Source: Hymenobacter aranciens (GTDB lineage Bacteria; Bacteroidota; Bacteroidia; Cytophagales; Hymenobacteraceae). From it: a stretch of 64,000 nt of DNA. Each line of letters opens with the position of its first letter. The stretch's first letter is position 1. Location: NCBI RefSeq assembly GCF_030580865.1, contig NZ_JAUQSY010000005.1:186001-250000 (forward strand), in the 5' to 3' direction. A program made the position numbers and the translations under genes. A model generated the notes under the pieces. The model saw nothing but the letters and a program-made list of their open reading frames with translations. It was not told the DNA's origin and searched no databases. Of this stretch, positions 51,601 to 60,636 are shown in pieces.

Positions 51601-52483
51601 CGTTGGTGGCGTCGAAGGTGCGCAGCTGCTGGCGGCTGGCCGAAGCCCACACGCCAATCACATAGTTGGGGTCGAGAATGCTGGTGGCCGCCGAGGCGGG
51701 TTGGCCGTTCTTCTGCAGCGTGGCAATCGGAATGCTAAGGGCAATCGAGTGTACGTTCTTGCGCGACAGGCCATCGGGGGCCGTGTTGGGGCCGCCGGGC
51801 GTGGCACCCGCGCCCGGGCGCAGGCCAGCCAGGTCGAAGATGGCGCCAAGGTCGGCGAAGAAGGGGTCGTCGGCGGGGCCGCAGAAGACGGTTTCGCCGC
51901 CGCCGCCCGTAGCCGGCGCGATGGAGTTGGTGCGCAGCGACTCATAGTTCGGCGCGTTCAAACCAGCGCCGCCCTCGATGGAGCGGGGGCCGATGTTGTT
52001 CGGGGCCACCACGCCGTTGGTCACGATGGCCGTGAAGCCGCCACCGTTCACGCTTTTCTCGCAGGTGTAGGTGGTTTTCAGGTTCTGGGCCCCCAGGCGG
52101 ATGTTGAAGAACGTGGACGGGTCCATGTTCGTCTGGGCGAAGGTGAAGCGGTACGTGATGTTGTCGGTAGCCGTGCTGCCGTCGTTTTTCACGTGTACTT
52201 CGTAGCGCACCCCGGGGCTGAAGTTCGAGTAGTTCGGCCCGCCGTGGGGCAGCTCGAAGGGAATGTAGTTGGCAATGATGACGACGCGGTTGGCGTCGTT
52301 GGGGTCGCGGAAGGCGTAGAGGTCGGTGTTGTCGGCCGTGGGGTCGTCGGCAATCATCGGGGCCTCGCGGTGGCTACTGGCTTCCAGCGGGGTGTAGTGG
52401 GCGTTGCTCCACATGGCGAAGCCCGCCGCCGCCGCGCCCAAAGCGGGCAGCGCGGCATATTTACGGATAGATTTGAGTGTCAT
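48644..52483 (-). CDS. DUF4331 protein with a T9SS tail and stalk shared with the neighbour
   Basis: This 1279-aa protein has a signal-like start (KYAALPALGAAAAGFAMW) and a DUF4331 domain beginning ASSHREAPMIADDPTADNTDLYAFRDP. DUF4331 covers about residues 35-645 and matches the upstream gene closely. The C-terminal half (about 650-1200) has GTYRNITI, YRHYSSPM and NVFGYDESRI text that aligns with the protein at 54817. The tail is a T9SS sorting domain (TLFPNPAHRSFTLLVP...VVKRVVIQ). The function of DUF4331 is unknown. It is 33 bp downstream of the DUF4331 paralogue and cotranscribed. Confidence 0.9.
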   Translation of the reverse strand: MTLKSIRKYAALPALGAAAAGFAMWSNAHYTPLEASSHREAPMIADDPTADNTDLYAFRDPNDANRVVIIANYIPFELPHGGPNYSNFSPGVRYEVHVKNDGSTATDNITYRFTFAQTNMDPSTFFNIRLGAQNLKTTYTCEKSVNGGGFTAIVTNGVVAPNNIGPRSIEGGAGLNAPNYESLRTNSIAPATGGGGETVFCGPADDPFFADLGAIFDLAGLRPGAGATPGGPNTAPDGLSRKNVHSIALSIPIATLQKNGQPASAATSILDPNYVIGVWASASRQQLRTFDATNGDGQSGTWVQVSRLGMPLTNEVINPIGAKDTWNARSPYAEAAVTDDYLSNPEVDLYMADDVPTAPQAPKTVAATYYGEAVPALDALRIQTKSLAGFPGLPANGFDFRNQAAGLSGLAGSSAVAGTALAPVAQGGFGEYLLVPGKPRSVDIKPIFHTGVPNLRPYQLATGKNGDPLAAGKPFINNFLPLTYPGATNVGGDMLRLNMAVPTTPRNSADFSNQGLLAAAVLGLTDPRFNGNANLEFIPNMDGFPNGRRLEDAVDQIELKAAGGVVLAAIGLWYDDYTPASTSPVTPQLGGVLAFTSGVERNDTTIRAAFPYVQTPWRGTGSASGPTNTLTIPDLTVSTAMPVEAGTYRNITITSGGVASFNGPIQVNGTLTVQDGGVLSTRGVLATNCLPITGPGSFVLQAGGTLRVCNSAGIAASGATGAIQLAGSRSFSNDAIYEFIGGEAQTTGTGLPAQVRSLTVNNAAGVTVNNGGVAVSQLVTLTSGNLVTSAGNVLTLRSTPTAGTALVVNTAGVVSGPAIMQRAIDPAFNAGAGYRHYSSPMQGPGTFLSDLAANGFAPVFNQAYNSSTTPGLVTPFPNVFGYDESRIATSVATGQSDFDKGFFVPAAGDVFSPLTGYTVNLPASSLVDLNGTLNTGPVTRSNLTRGASADAGWQFLGNPYPSPINFSQTSGVTRTNVDDAIYTYQSTGQYVGNYRSYVNGVGNPLISAMQGFFTRVSAGQTTGSFGLNDAVRVTTFSTQPSFNRNGDTRPLVQLQLQGTNLSDDAYVYFEQGASPVFDSFYDAYKLPNTSGLSVGSIAGNDELAINGLPALTGTTTVPLNVKVPAVGSYTFNAASIVNFGSGTNVFLLDALTGTRTNLSQNPTYSFRASSTLLPGRFSLFFGLAGPLATRPGTNLTDLVTLFPNPAHRSFTLLVPAEMGSAPVTVKVINQLGQLVSTRTVAMTAAGATSQFEVAGFAPGVYSLHLSSGKTQVVKRVVIQ

Positions 52484-52516
52484 TTTCTTCGAACGAATCA
52501 GAAGTGAGAGATTGAG

Positions 52517-54361
52517 TTAGCGACGAGTAGCGAAGCCCTGCCACGGCGTCTGCACGTAGGGGAAGGTGCTGCGGAACGTGGTGTCGTTTTTCTCCACGCC
52601 GGTCGCGAAATTCAACACGCCCGCCAGGCGCGGCGTGGCCGGCGAAGGGCTGGTGGGCGTGTAGTCGTCGTACCACAGGCCGATGGCTGCCAGCACGGCG
52701 CCACTCACAGCCTGCAACTCAATTTTGGTCACGTCGTCCTCCAAACGGCGGCCGTTGGGGAAGCCGTCCATGTTCGGAATGTTCTGAATAGCCGTCGAAG
52801 CATTGAAGCGCGAATCGGTGATGCCCAGCACGGCGGCGGCGATGAGGCCTTGGTTGCTGAAGTCAGCCGAGTTGCGCGGGGTGGGCGGCACGGCCATGTT
52901 CAGGCGCAGCATATCGCTGCTGTGGGGGCCGCCGCCCGTGAGAAGCAGGAAGTTGTTGACGAAGGGCTTGCCGGCCGCCAGCGGGTTGCCGTTTTTGCCG
53001 GTGGCCAGCTGGTAAGGGGCCACGTTCGGCACACCCGAGTGGAAGATGGGCTTGATATCCACCGAGCGGGGCTTGCCCGCTACCAGCAGATACTCGCCAT
53101 AGCCACCGCTGGCAATGGGGGCCAAGGCAGTGCCGGCCACGGCGCTGCTACCCGCTAGGCCGCTCAAGCCGGCGGCGTTATTGCGGAAGTCGAAGCCATT
53201 GGCGGGCAAGCCGGGAAAGCCGGCCAGCGACTTGGTTTGCACGCGCAGCTGCATCAGCGCCGGCACGGCCTCCCCGTAGTAGGTGGTGGCGGTGGTTTTG
53301 GGAGCGGCCGGGGCTACCGGCACGTCGTCGGCCATATAGAGGCTCAGCTCGGGGTTCGAGAGGTAGTCGTCGGTCACGGCGGCCTCGGCGTAGGGCGAGG
53401 TGCGGTTCCAGGCGTCCTTGGCGCCGATGGGGTTGATGGCCTCGTTCAGCAGCGGCATGCCCAGGCGCGATACCTGCACGTAGGTGGCGTTATCCGTGGT
53501 GGGGGCGCCGGTGGTGCTGAGGGTGCGCACCGAGGGGCGGCTGGCCGAAGCCCACACGCCAATCACATAGTTGGGGTCCAGAATGCTGGTAGCGGCCGAC
53601 ACTGGCTGCCCGTTCTTCTGCAGCGTGCTGATGGGCGCGCTGATGGCGATGGATTGCACGTTGTAGCGGGCGAGGCCGTCGCGGGCGCCCTGGTTGATGC
53701 GGAAACCGGCCAAATCGAAGGCGGCCCCGAGGTCGACAAAGAAGGGGTCGTCCGAGGGGCCGCAGAAGATTTGCTCGCCGCCGCCGCCGGTGGCATTGGC
53801 TACCGTGGTTTGGCGGTAGGCGGTGTAGTCGGGCTGGTTCAGGCCGGCGGCGCCGCTAATCGAGCGCGGCCCGATGTTGTAGGCCGGTACCACGCCGTTG
53901 GAAACGATTGTGGTGAAGGCCCCGCCATTCACGCTCTTCTCGCAGATGTAGGTGGTCTTGAGGTTCTGAGCCCCCAGGCGAATATTGAAGAACGTGCTCG
54001 GGTCGGTGTTCGAGCGCGTGAACGTGAAGCGGTACGTCACGTTGTCCACGTTGGTGGCGCCGTCGTTCTTCACGTGAATTTCGTAGCGGATGTTCTCGCC
54101 GAACGTGTAGTAGTTCGGGCCGCCCTGGGGCAGCTGGAAGGGCACGTAATCCGCAATCAGCACCACCCGCGTGGGGTCGTTGGGGGCGCGGAAGGCGTAC
54201 ACGTCGGTGACGTCGGCCAAGGGGTCGTTGGCAATCATGGGCGCTTCGCGGTGGCTGCTGGCCTCCAGGGGTTGCTGGGAGCCGCTCCAAAGCACGGCGC
54301 CCGCGGCAACGCCCACCGCGGCGGTCAGCACAATTGCCGGCCGGGTAAGGTTTTTCTTCAT
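52517..54361 (-). CDS. DUF4331 protein without a T9SS tail
   Basis: This 614-aa exported protein has a signal-like start (MKKNLTRPAIVLTAAVGVAAG) and a DUF4331 domain (ASSHREAPMIANDPLADVTDVYAFRAP). It is a close paralogue of the first half of the downstream gene, up to YVQTPWQGF, where it stops without a T9SS tail. It should remain in the periplasm unless carried by another route. The ATG at 54361 (with one more at 54367) is chosen over 54475, whose leader is not hydrophobic. The gap 54362-54816 contains no gene; it holds a terminator at 54743. Confidence 0.88.
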   Translation of the reverse strand: MKKNLTRPAIVLTAAVGVAAGAVLWSGSQQPLEASSHREAPMIANDPLADVTDVYAFRAPNDPTRVVLIADYVPFQLPQGGPNYYTFGENIRYEIHVKNDGATNVDNVTYRFTFTRSNTDPSTFFNIRLGAQNLKTTYICEKSVNGGAFTTIVSNGVVPAYNIGPRSISGAAGLNQPDYTAYRQTTVANATGGGGEQIFCGPSDDPFFVDLGAAFDLAGFRINQGARDGLARYNVQSIAISAPISTLQKNGQPVSAATSILDPNYVIGVWASASRPSVRTLSTTGAPTTDNATYVQVSRLGMPLLNEAINPIGAKDAWNRTSPYAEAAVTDDYLSNPELSLYMADDVPVAPAAPKTTATTYYGEAVPALMQLRVQTKSLAGFPGLPANGFDFRNNAAGLSGLAGSSAVAGTALAPIASGGYGEYLLVAGKPRSVDIKPIFHSGVPNVAPYQLATGKNGNPLAAGKPFVNNFLLLTGGGPHSSDMLRLNMAVPPTPRNSADFSNQGLIAAAVLGITDSRFNASTAIQNIPNMDGFPNGRRLEDDVTKIELQAVSGAVLAAIGLWYDDYTPTSPSPATPRLAGVLNFATGVEKNDTTFRSTFPYVQTPWQGFATRR

Positions 54362-54742
54362 AAACATGAAGTGGGGGTAAAGTGAGAGAATAGGAAAGGG
54401 TTTATGTTTGCCCCGAATGCCTTGGCCGCCACCCGCGAAACGGACGACGGCGGAGCAGCCGGGAGCAAGCAGCAATACGCTAGGGGATTGAAAAGCGGAT
54501 TGGACAACTTAGTTACCTTTCTGCTACCCCGCGATGAAATGTGCCCTCACGAGGCGCTGGGCCGCTATTACCCGGGTAAGTCTTATTGAAAAAGCCAAAA
54601 TCTTACACCCTTTCTGTGCGCCCGCTCCCGAATTTCCGGCGGCACTACTGCCAGCAGCTCTCTTGAAGTGAGAAAATTATACCTCAGCAGTAAGAGGCAC
54701 CAGTTTGGTGCTGGCAGGTAATTTCACACGTTGCGCCCACTA

Positions 54743-54774
54743 AAAAAGGCCGCCCCCTTCCGGGAGCGGCCTTT
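54743..54774 (-). terminator. terminator downstream of the 54817 gene
   Basis: On the minus strand, GGCCGCTCCC pairs with GGGGGCGGCC followed by TTTTTTAG. It lies 43 bp after the stop of the gene at 54817. The rest of the 455-bp gap shows only weak A/T-rich promoter-like text. Confidence 0.8.
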
Positions 54775-54816
54775 CTAAATTCCTGCAGAAAAAGGTCGAA
54801 TCTTTTCTACAAAGCG

Positions 54817-57800
54817 CTATTCCACTACCACGCGCTTCGTGACCGGGGCGATGCCCTCGCTGCGAAGCTGCAGCAGGTATACGCCGGCCGCCAGCTTATC
54901 GGTTGCAAACTCGGCCACGGCGCCGCTGGCCGAGAGGGTCAGGCGGCGGGCCGGCTGCACCACCTGGCCGAGGCCATTGAGCAGCGTAGCCTGCAGGGCC
55001 GGAGTGCCGGGCAGGGCCGGCACGCTCAGCGTGAAGCGGCCGTGGGCGGGGTTGGGGTACACGCTCAGCTGCTGGGCCAGGGTGCTGGCGGTGGCCAGCG
55101 GAGCGGCGCTGGGGTTAAACACCAGCGCGAAGCGGCCCACCGACGTGAGCTCGGTAACGCCCAGCTGGAAGGTGTAGCTGGCGCCCATCCGCGAGAGGGC
55201 GGTTTGCTGGTTGGTGCGGCGGTCTACCAGCACCACGTTGCTCAGGCCGGCCGGGGCCAGGTTCAGCAGCTGCTCGGCGGCAATGGTGTAGGTGCCGGCG
55301 GTGGGCACGTTCAGGCCCAGCGGCACGGTAATGGCGGCGCTGCCGGTGGGCAGGCCGAGGCCGTTGATGGCCAGCTCGGTGGCGCCGGCCAGCGAAAACA
55401 GGTTGGGCGCCTGGCCGCCGGGGTTGCGCAGCTTGGTGGCATCGGTGCGGGCATCGGCGGCGGCGGTAGCGGCCAGGTCGAAGTACACGGTGGTTTCATC
55501 GGCCAGGGCGGCGGCGCTGCCCTGCAGGCTGAGCTTCACCAGCGGGCGGCGCTCGGCCGAGCCGCGGCGGAAATTGGTGCCGGTGCTGAAGGTGGTTTCC
55601 CGCATGAAGTTGTCGAAGGTGAAATCGACCGACGAACCGGCGGCGCCCACGTTGCGCACGAAGAAGCCCTGGCCGCTCGGGATGATGGGATTCCCGATGC
55701 CGTTGACGTAGGTGCGGTACTGGCCGGCATATTGGCCGGTGCTCTCATACACGTAGGCGGCGGCGCTCATGCCGCTGGGGATGCTGGCCTGGCTCCAGTC
55801 GATGGGCGAGGGGTAGGGGTTGCCCACCAGGTGCCAGCCACCGTCGGCGCTGGCGCCGCGGCTCAGGCTCACGGTCTGGTCGCCGGTTACGGGCGTGCCT
55901 TCGAAATCGACCAGCGCGCCGGCGCCGATGTTCACGGTGTAGCCGCGGCCCACGGCCAGGGCCGCGCCGGTGCTGGCGGGCGACACCCAGCCTTTATCAA
56001 AAGCTCCGTAAGAGGAGGTAACGGTAGCCACGCGGCTTTCATCGTAGCCAAACACGGTGGGGAAGGGCGTCACCAGGTTGGGCTCGGCGGCCGCGTTGTA
56101 GGCCGGGTTCACCACGGGCGCAAAGCCGCCGGTGGCCAGGTCGGCCACGGTGCTGCCCGTCACGGGCGCCGAGTAGTGGCGGTAGCCCGTGCCCGGGTTC
56201 ACGCTGGGGTCGATGGCGCGCTGCACGCGGGCCGGGCCCGCTACCACGCCCGGGGTGCCACCTAGCGGGCCGCCTTCCGGCTCATTAAAGACGAGGGCCG
56301 AGCCCTGCGTGGGGTTCGAAAGCAACGTGAGCAGGTTGGTGTTGCTCGTCACGAGGTCGCGCCGGAGGCGCAGGCGGCGGCGCACGCTCAGCGGGCTGGA
56401 AAGCGTTAGCTCGCCGGCGGTGGGCGGTGTCCCTCCATCGGTATTGAAATCAATGTCGGTGTTCACAAACAGCTCCCGCACGGTGGCCGGCAGGCCGGTG
56501 CCGCTCACGTAGCTCGCCGACACGCGGTAGGTATAGCTAGCGTCGTCGGAGAACGAGCGGGTGCCCGTTACCTGCACGGCGCCAGTGGTGCCGCTGGCGC
56601 TGAGGCCGCCGGCATTGCGCAGCTGCAGCGTACTGCCGGCCTGCGTGGTGAAGGAGCCAGGGCCGCTCACGGTGCGGGTATCGAGGTTCAGTTCGCCGCC
56701 GGTTTGCAGGGTCAGGGCGTTGGTTACCGTCAGGTTATTGGTGAGGCGGGCCACGCCGGTGCCGGTGATGGTCACGTTGCGGTAAGTGCCATTGATGTCC
56801 CGATTCAGGGTATTCACCACGAGGTCGCCGGGGGTGCCGTCATTCACGCAGATGCCGAAGGTGCCTTCTGAGTCGTGAAATACCCGGGCATACAGCACCT
56901 CGCCGGGCGTGCGGCCCGATACGCCCACCGTGCCGAAATTATCATTGCCGTTAAATCGGTTGCAGCCTAACTCCGTCAGCGTCCCGCAAGTACCACTGTA
57001 CAACGCCAGGGTCACGTCGTTGAGCGCATTCACCGCTGTGCCGGCGCTGGTGCGCACTACGGCAGCGCCGTTAGCAGGCACCACAAACTGATACCACACG
57101 TCGTACCAGCTTCTTTGCACCCAGAAGGTGGCGCAGCTAGGGCCGGGGAAGTCTTTGGTAGCTCCTTCGAGGGTGCCGTTTACCGAGTTGCAGCTGCCGT
57201 TGCTACCCACCGTTAGCACCGTGGCGGTGGAGCAGAGGTCGTTGGTCAGCAGCGGTGCCGCCTCAAGGTTGCTGACGCAGATGGAGTAGGGGTCGTCGGA
57301 CCCGAAGTTCTGGAGCACTACCCGCAGGTAGTAAGTAGTGCCGGCGGTCAGCCCGCTTACCTGCTTGGAGTAATCAACGCAGTTCACGCTGGTGAGACTG
57401 CCGCAGCTGCCGCTAAATACCTCCAGCCGGTCATCGTTGGCGGTAGTTTCGACGTGTATAGTGCCCGAAGCCGGCGCTACGAAGCTATACCAGGTGTCCT
57501 TGCCGCCGTCGCACACCTGCAGGCTGCTGCTCGAAGCCGTGGCGTTTGCATTGATGGCATTGTAGGCGTTGGCGCAGGGGTTGTTGGCGGGCGCCACCGT
57601 CAGGGCCACGGCGCCGCTGCACTCGTCGTTGCTCGGCGCCATGGGCGGCACAAAAGCATACACCTGTCCGCTGGCGGGTGGCGTCGTCAGGTTGTTGGTC
57701 GCCGTAGCTTTGCTGTAGCTGGGGGCCGTGCCCGTGTCGCGTAGCGACAGGAACGCCCAATCGGTAATCAGGCCAATGCTGGCACCGTCGCCCGTTACGG

Positions 57801-58356
57801 GGGCGCTGCCCACGTTGTTATAGGCATACTCCACGCGTCCCGCGCCCTCATACAGCCGCACCTGGAAGGAGATGTTCGGCGCGGTGGCCGTTACGCCCCA
57901 CTTCCAGTTGCGCCACTCGAAGGTGAACACCCGGCTGCCCACCGCGCCCGTGGTGCGGTAGCTGGCCGTGCCGTTGCTGCCATCGAGGTCGTCCCACAAG
58001 GCGGCCAGCAGCGGCTGCGAGTCACCACTAAGGTTATCGAAGTCGTTGTCTCTTGTGGAGCTCAGCAGGCTGTTAAACGACAAAAAGCCGTTCGATGAGG
58101 CATACGCCGTGTTGTAGCTGTTGCCTTCAAACTTGAATTCGAAGCCGATGGGCAGGCCCGCCGAAACGCTGTCATTGGTTTGCACCAACGATACCACGGT
58201 ACCCCCGTTCAGTGGCACATAGGCTTCCTGCCGGGGCATCAGCGTCAGTTTATCAAAGCGAATGGTGGGCTGCGCCCAGGCCTGCCCGGTGCTCAGCAGG
58301 CCCAGCAGCAGCCCGGCCAGCAAGCCCCAGCGGCGAGTAGGTAAGAGAGTTTTCAT
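54817..58356 (-). CDS. large T9SS-secreted multidomain protein
   Basis: This 1179-aa protein has a signal peptide (WGLLAGLLLGLLSTGQAWAQ). Residues about 30-235 look like a nidogen/PEP-like domain (GFLSFNSLLSSTRDNDFDNLSG, LYEGAGRVEYAYNN). Two PPC-like sandwiches follow (DTWYSFVAPASGTIHVETT; about 240-500). From about 520 the text matches the C-terminal half of the DUF4331-T9SS protein (GTYRNVTITGTG, YRHYSAPVTGS, FPTVFGYDESRV). It ends in a sorting domain (LSVYPNPAHGRFTLSVP...VTKRVVVE). The ATG at 58356 is chosen over the long open frame to 58533. Function unknown. Confidence 0.88.
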   Translation of the reverse strand: MKTLLPTRRWGLLAGLLLGLLSTGQAWAQPTIRFDKLTLMPRQEAYVPLNGGTVVSLVQTNDSVSAGLPIGFEFKFEGNSYNTAYASSNGFLSFNSLLSSTRDNDFDNLSGDSQPLLAALWDDLDGSNGTASYRTTGAVGSRVFTFEWRNWKWGVTATAPNISFQVRLYEGAGRVEYAYNNVGSAPVTGDGASIGLITDWAFLSLRDTGTAPSYSKATATNNLTTPPASGQVYAFVPPMAPSNDECSGAVALTVAPANNPCANAYNAINANATASSSSLQVCDGGKDTWYSFVAPASGTIHVETTANDDRLEVFSGSCGSLTSVNCVDYSKQVSGLTAGTTYYLRVVLQNFGSDDPYSICVSNLEAAPLLTNDLCSTATVLTVGSNGSCNSVNGTLEGATKDFPGPSCATFWVQRSWYDVWYQFVVPANGAAVVRTSAGTAVNALNDVTLALYSGTCGTLTELGCNRFNGNDNFGTVGVSGRTPGEVLYARVFHDSEGTFGICVNDGTPGDLVVNTLNRDINGTYRNVTITGTGVARLTNNLTVTNALTLQTGGELNLDTRTVSGPGSFTTQAGSTLQLRNAGGLSASGTTGAVQVTGTRSFSDDASYTYRVSASYVSGTGLPATVRELFVNTDIDFNTDGGTPPTAGELTLSSPLSVRRRLRLRRDLVTSNTNLLTLLSNPTQGSALVFNEPEGGPLGGTPGVVAGPARVQRAIDPSVNPGTGYRHYSAPVTGSTVADLATGGFAPVVNPAYNAAAEPNLVTPFPTVFGYDESRVATVTSSYGAFDKGWVSPASTGAALAVGRGYTVNIGAGALVDFEGTPVTGDQTVSLSRGASADGGWHLVGNPYPSPIDWSQASIPSGMSAAAYVYESTGQYAGQYRTYVNGIGNPIIPSGQGFFVRNVGAAGSSVDFTFDNFMRETTFSTGTNFRRGSAERRPLVKLSLQGSAAALADETTVYFDLAATAAADARTDATKLRNPGGQAPNLFSLAGATELAINGLGLPTGSAAITVPLGLNVPTAGTYTIAAEQLLNLAPAGLSNVVLVDRRTNQQTALSRMGASYTFQLGVTELTSVGRFALVFNPSAAPLATASTLAQQLSVYPNPAHGRFTLSVPALPGTPALQATLLNGLGQVVQPARRLTLSASGAVAEFATDKLAAGVYLLQLRSEGIAPVTKRVVVE

Positions 58357-58534
58357 GTAAACGTATTGTGGTGGAATAGGAAAGAAAAAAGTCGGCCCGG
58401 CCGTCGGCTCTCCAACAGAACGGCCAGTCCGTAACCAGACAAAACTATTTTGCCTTGCTGGGCTATCCAAGCACGATTGCACCAACCGCCGAAAAACGGT
58501 TGCCAACGCCACAAAAAGTGTCATGAAAAACAAA

Positions 58535-58573
58535 GCCGCCGGCCATCAGTAGCGACTACTGATGGCCGGCGGC
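58535..58573 (-). terminator. terminator of the 58601 gene
   Basis: GCCGCCGGCCATCAGTAG is repeated as its complement at 58556-58573 with a 3-nt loop. On the minus strand the stem is followed by TTTGTTTTT. It lies downstream of the gene ending at 58601. Confidence 0.88.
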
Positions 58574-58600
58574 CGCACGCATGGTGTTTGCAGGAAAGGC

Positions 58601-60052
58601 CTACTTTACCACAATTTTATTCAATTGTAACGCCTTCGACTTCTTATTTGGCCGGCTCACGCCGACGATGGTTTTCTCACCCAGCCATACCGTGAAATCC
58701 TTCACATAGGCCAGCTGCTGGTCGTCGGCCACGTTCAGCTTGAGGCGCTCGGGCGGGCTCACCACGCCGGTTTGCACGTTCAGGCGGCGCAGGTAGAGGT
58801 CCGATTTCTTGTTGAGGTTTTCCAGCGTCAGCAGCTGCAGCGTGTTGCCAAACACCGCCGCCCGGAAGCCGATGCCGGTGTAGGCGTCCACGCCCGGCGC
58901 CACCTGGTCCTTGGCCACGATGTTGTGCCACTTCGGCGCACCAAACTCATTGTAGCCGAATACGTGCAGCTCCCGCGCGTGTACCGGCGCCGGCGTCTCG
59001 CCTTCCTCGAAGTGCTTTTCGGCCAGCACCACCAGCTGCTTCTCGTCAGTCTGCAGAATGTCGTCGAGGTAAATGTCATCCAGCCGCTTCACGGCCGTGC
59101 CGCTGGCCTTGCTCAGCTCGGCCAAATACTCCGGCCCGAAGCGTACCTCGTCGGCAAACTTCATGTCGCCACCGCCGAAGTCGTACTTCACCACCTTCAG
59201 GCTGTAGTATTCGCCGGTCTTGTCGTCGGCGCACAGGGCGGCGGCATACAGGCTGCCATCGCCCAGCACCTTAAACTTGGCATCGCGAATGGTCACCGCC
59301 CGGCCGCCGTACACGCCGCCCACGGGCACGCCCATCACCTTCACCTCCGGCGCGGGGCCGGTGGGGTAGCGGCGCACGGTCAGCTTGCGCATGCCGTCGC
59401 TGATGAGCGTCACGTACTGCGTGCCGTCGTTGGCCACGTGCACGCCCGGCGAGAAAAACTCGCTGAACTCCCGGAAGTCGTAGGTTTTTTCCTCCAGTGG
59501 CCCCAGGTTCTGGTCGAGCAGCGTGGCCGTGATGCTTTTTATCTGCTGCTCCCGGGTGAGGTAGCGGAAAGCCAGCAGCCGGCTGCCATCGGGCGAGATG
59601 GCCAGGCCCGGCCGCCGCTCGCGGGCCGCCACGCTCACCACGGTTTTGGCGGCGCCCTTCTGGCCGCTCTGCAGGTTCACGGGCACCACGGTCAGGTTCT
59701 GGTTGCCTTCGTCCTGGTGGTGCAGCACCACCCAAGCTTGCTGCGCACTGCGGCCGAAGGCTTCCAGGGTTTCGCCGGGCGCCACGGGCACGGTGGTGCT
59801 CCAGAGTTGTTTTAGCTCGGTGTCGTAGCGCTCCACGGCGTAGCCGCCCGCGCTCTGGTGGGCCAGAATGACGAAGCCGCTGCCATCGGCCAGGGGCAGG
59901 GATTTGCGGGGTACCCGCATGTCGTAGCGGTCGGGGCCCGGTTCGGGCAGGTAGCTAAATGGTACCGATTTCACTTTTTGGGCCGTCGTGGGCAGCACGC
60001 CCCCCGTCAGGCTCCAGCCCAATAGTCCCAATACCAAAGCGCGTCGCAGCAT
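58601..60052 (-). CDS. exported propeller-like protein of unknown function
   Basis: This 483-aa protein has a signal peptide (RRALVLGLLGWSLTGGVLPTTAQ). The mature part has repeating strands with SPDG-like turns (PGLAISPDGSRLLAFRYL; FVILAHQSAGGYAVERYD), which suggests a beta-propeller. It ends in KKSKALQLNKIVVK, without a T9SS tail. No enzyme motif was recognised. The first codon in the open frame is TTG at 60058, but ATG 60052 is a better start. The upstream gap 60053-60402 carries minus-strand TACTTTTG (60108-60115), a -7 candidate. Confidence 0.75.
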   Translation of the reverse strand: MLRRALVLGLLGWSLTGGVLPTTAQKVKSVPFSYLPEPGPDRYDMRVPRKSLPLADGSGFVILAHQSAGGYAVERYDTELKQLWSTTVPVAPGETLEAFGRSAQQAWVVLHHQDEGNQNLTVVPVNLQSGQKGAAKTVVSVAARERRPGLAISPDGSRLLAFRYLTREQQIKSITATLLDQNLGPLEEKTYDFREFSEFFSPGVHVANDGTQYVTLISDGMRKLTVRRYPTGPAPEVKVMGVPVGGVYGGRAVTIRDAKFKVLGDGSLYAAALCADDKTGEYYSLKVVKYDFGGGDMKFADEVRFGPEYLAELSKASGTAVKRLDDIYLDDILQTDEKQLVVLAEKHFEEGETPAPVHARELHVFGYNEFGAPKWHNIVAKDQVAPGVDAYTGIGFRAAVFGNTLQLLTLENLNKKSDLYLRRLNVQTGVVSPPERLKLNVADDQQLAYVKDFTVWLGEKTIVGVSRPNKKSKALQLNKIVVK

Positions 60053-60107
60053 AAGCAAAAGTTTTTTTGAAAAAGAATAAATCAGCCGATAGCCGGGCTG
60101 GTTGCTA

Positions 60108-60115
60108 CAAAAGTA
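60108..60115 (-). promoter_or_regulatory. -7 box for the 58601 gene
   Basis: Read on the minus strand it is TACTTTTG, a match to TAnnTTTG, 55 nt upstream of the ATG at 60052. No CAA at the normal -33 position was found on the plus strand. Confidence 0.5.
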
Positions 60116-60349
60116 CCGCTTCCAGGCCCTTGCTTGCCCACTGCCAGGCTACCATCCACGCTGGCAATCCAGTAGTACTCCTAAAAACGTAGCACAACCA
60201 TAACGCTGGGGACGTCACCTTCGTAAAGCGGCACCGTTTACTTTGTGGCCGCTATCGGTGTGCCCCAAGCGTAAAAAGTTCCCGAAAACTCGTATTTTTG
60301 ATTATAGATGCGAGGTTGGTCGCAGTAGTTGGGCTTTTGAACGGTATTT

Positions 60350-60379
60350 TTGCACATCGTTAAGTTTTGCCTATCTTTG
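60350..60379 (+). promoter_or_regulatory. strong promoter of the 74-aa gene
   Basis: TTG at 60350-60352 and TATCTTTG at 60372-60379 are separated by 19 bp, the ideal Bacteroidetes -33/-7 spacing. Two other -7-like boxes, TATTTTTG at 60293 and 60345, lie just upstream. Confidence 0.78.
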
Positions 60380-60402
60380 TATCCGCCTCTCATTTTCTGC
60401 AC

Positions 60403-60627
60403 ATGAAAGCTTTAGTAAAACTCGTACTGCTGCTCGCCCTGATTGTGGGCGGGAAGCTGGCCAAAGAAGCCGCCCCCGTAACGGTTGCTCAGTCGCCAGT
60501 TTCGGCTACCCAACAAGAAAAAAGCAACCGTGTCGTGATGGTTCATCAGGTACTGACTTCCGAGCCGGTAGCCCCGTCCGAGGAGCAGCCCCGACAGGGT
60601 AGCCCCATCGTCACGGAGATGTTCTAA
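60403..60627 (+). CDS. 74-aa membrane-anchored or exported peptide
   Basis: The ATG at 60403 gives a 74-aa peptide with a hydrophobic N-terminus (ALVKLVLLLALIVGG) and a polar Ala/Pro/Gln/Ser-rich remainder that ends IVTEMF. It is framed by a strong promoter at 60350 and a terminator at 60637, so it is probably a real monocistronic gene. The ORF reads back to 60367 but that leader is unlikely. No family was recognised; a small membrane regulator or exported peptide is possible. Confidence 0.65.
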   Translation: MKALVKLVLLLALIVGGKLAKEAAPVTVAQSPVSATQQEKSNRVVMVHQVLTSEPVAPSEEQPRQGSPIVTEMF

Positions 60628-60636
60628 TCTGCCCCG

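Noticed and set aside
48614-52507. A 1297-aa plus-strand ORF across the DUF4331 gene
   Set aside because: It is antisense to a gene with clear family motifs, and its Gly/Ala/Val/Arg/His-rich translation is the usual shadow of high-GC coding DNA.
54404-54589. A 61-aa ORF in the 54.4 kb gap
   Set aside because: It lacks a start signal and family features and overlaps promoter-like text for the minus-strand genes.
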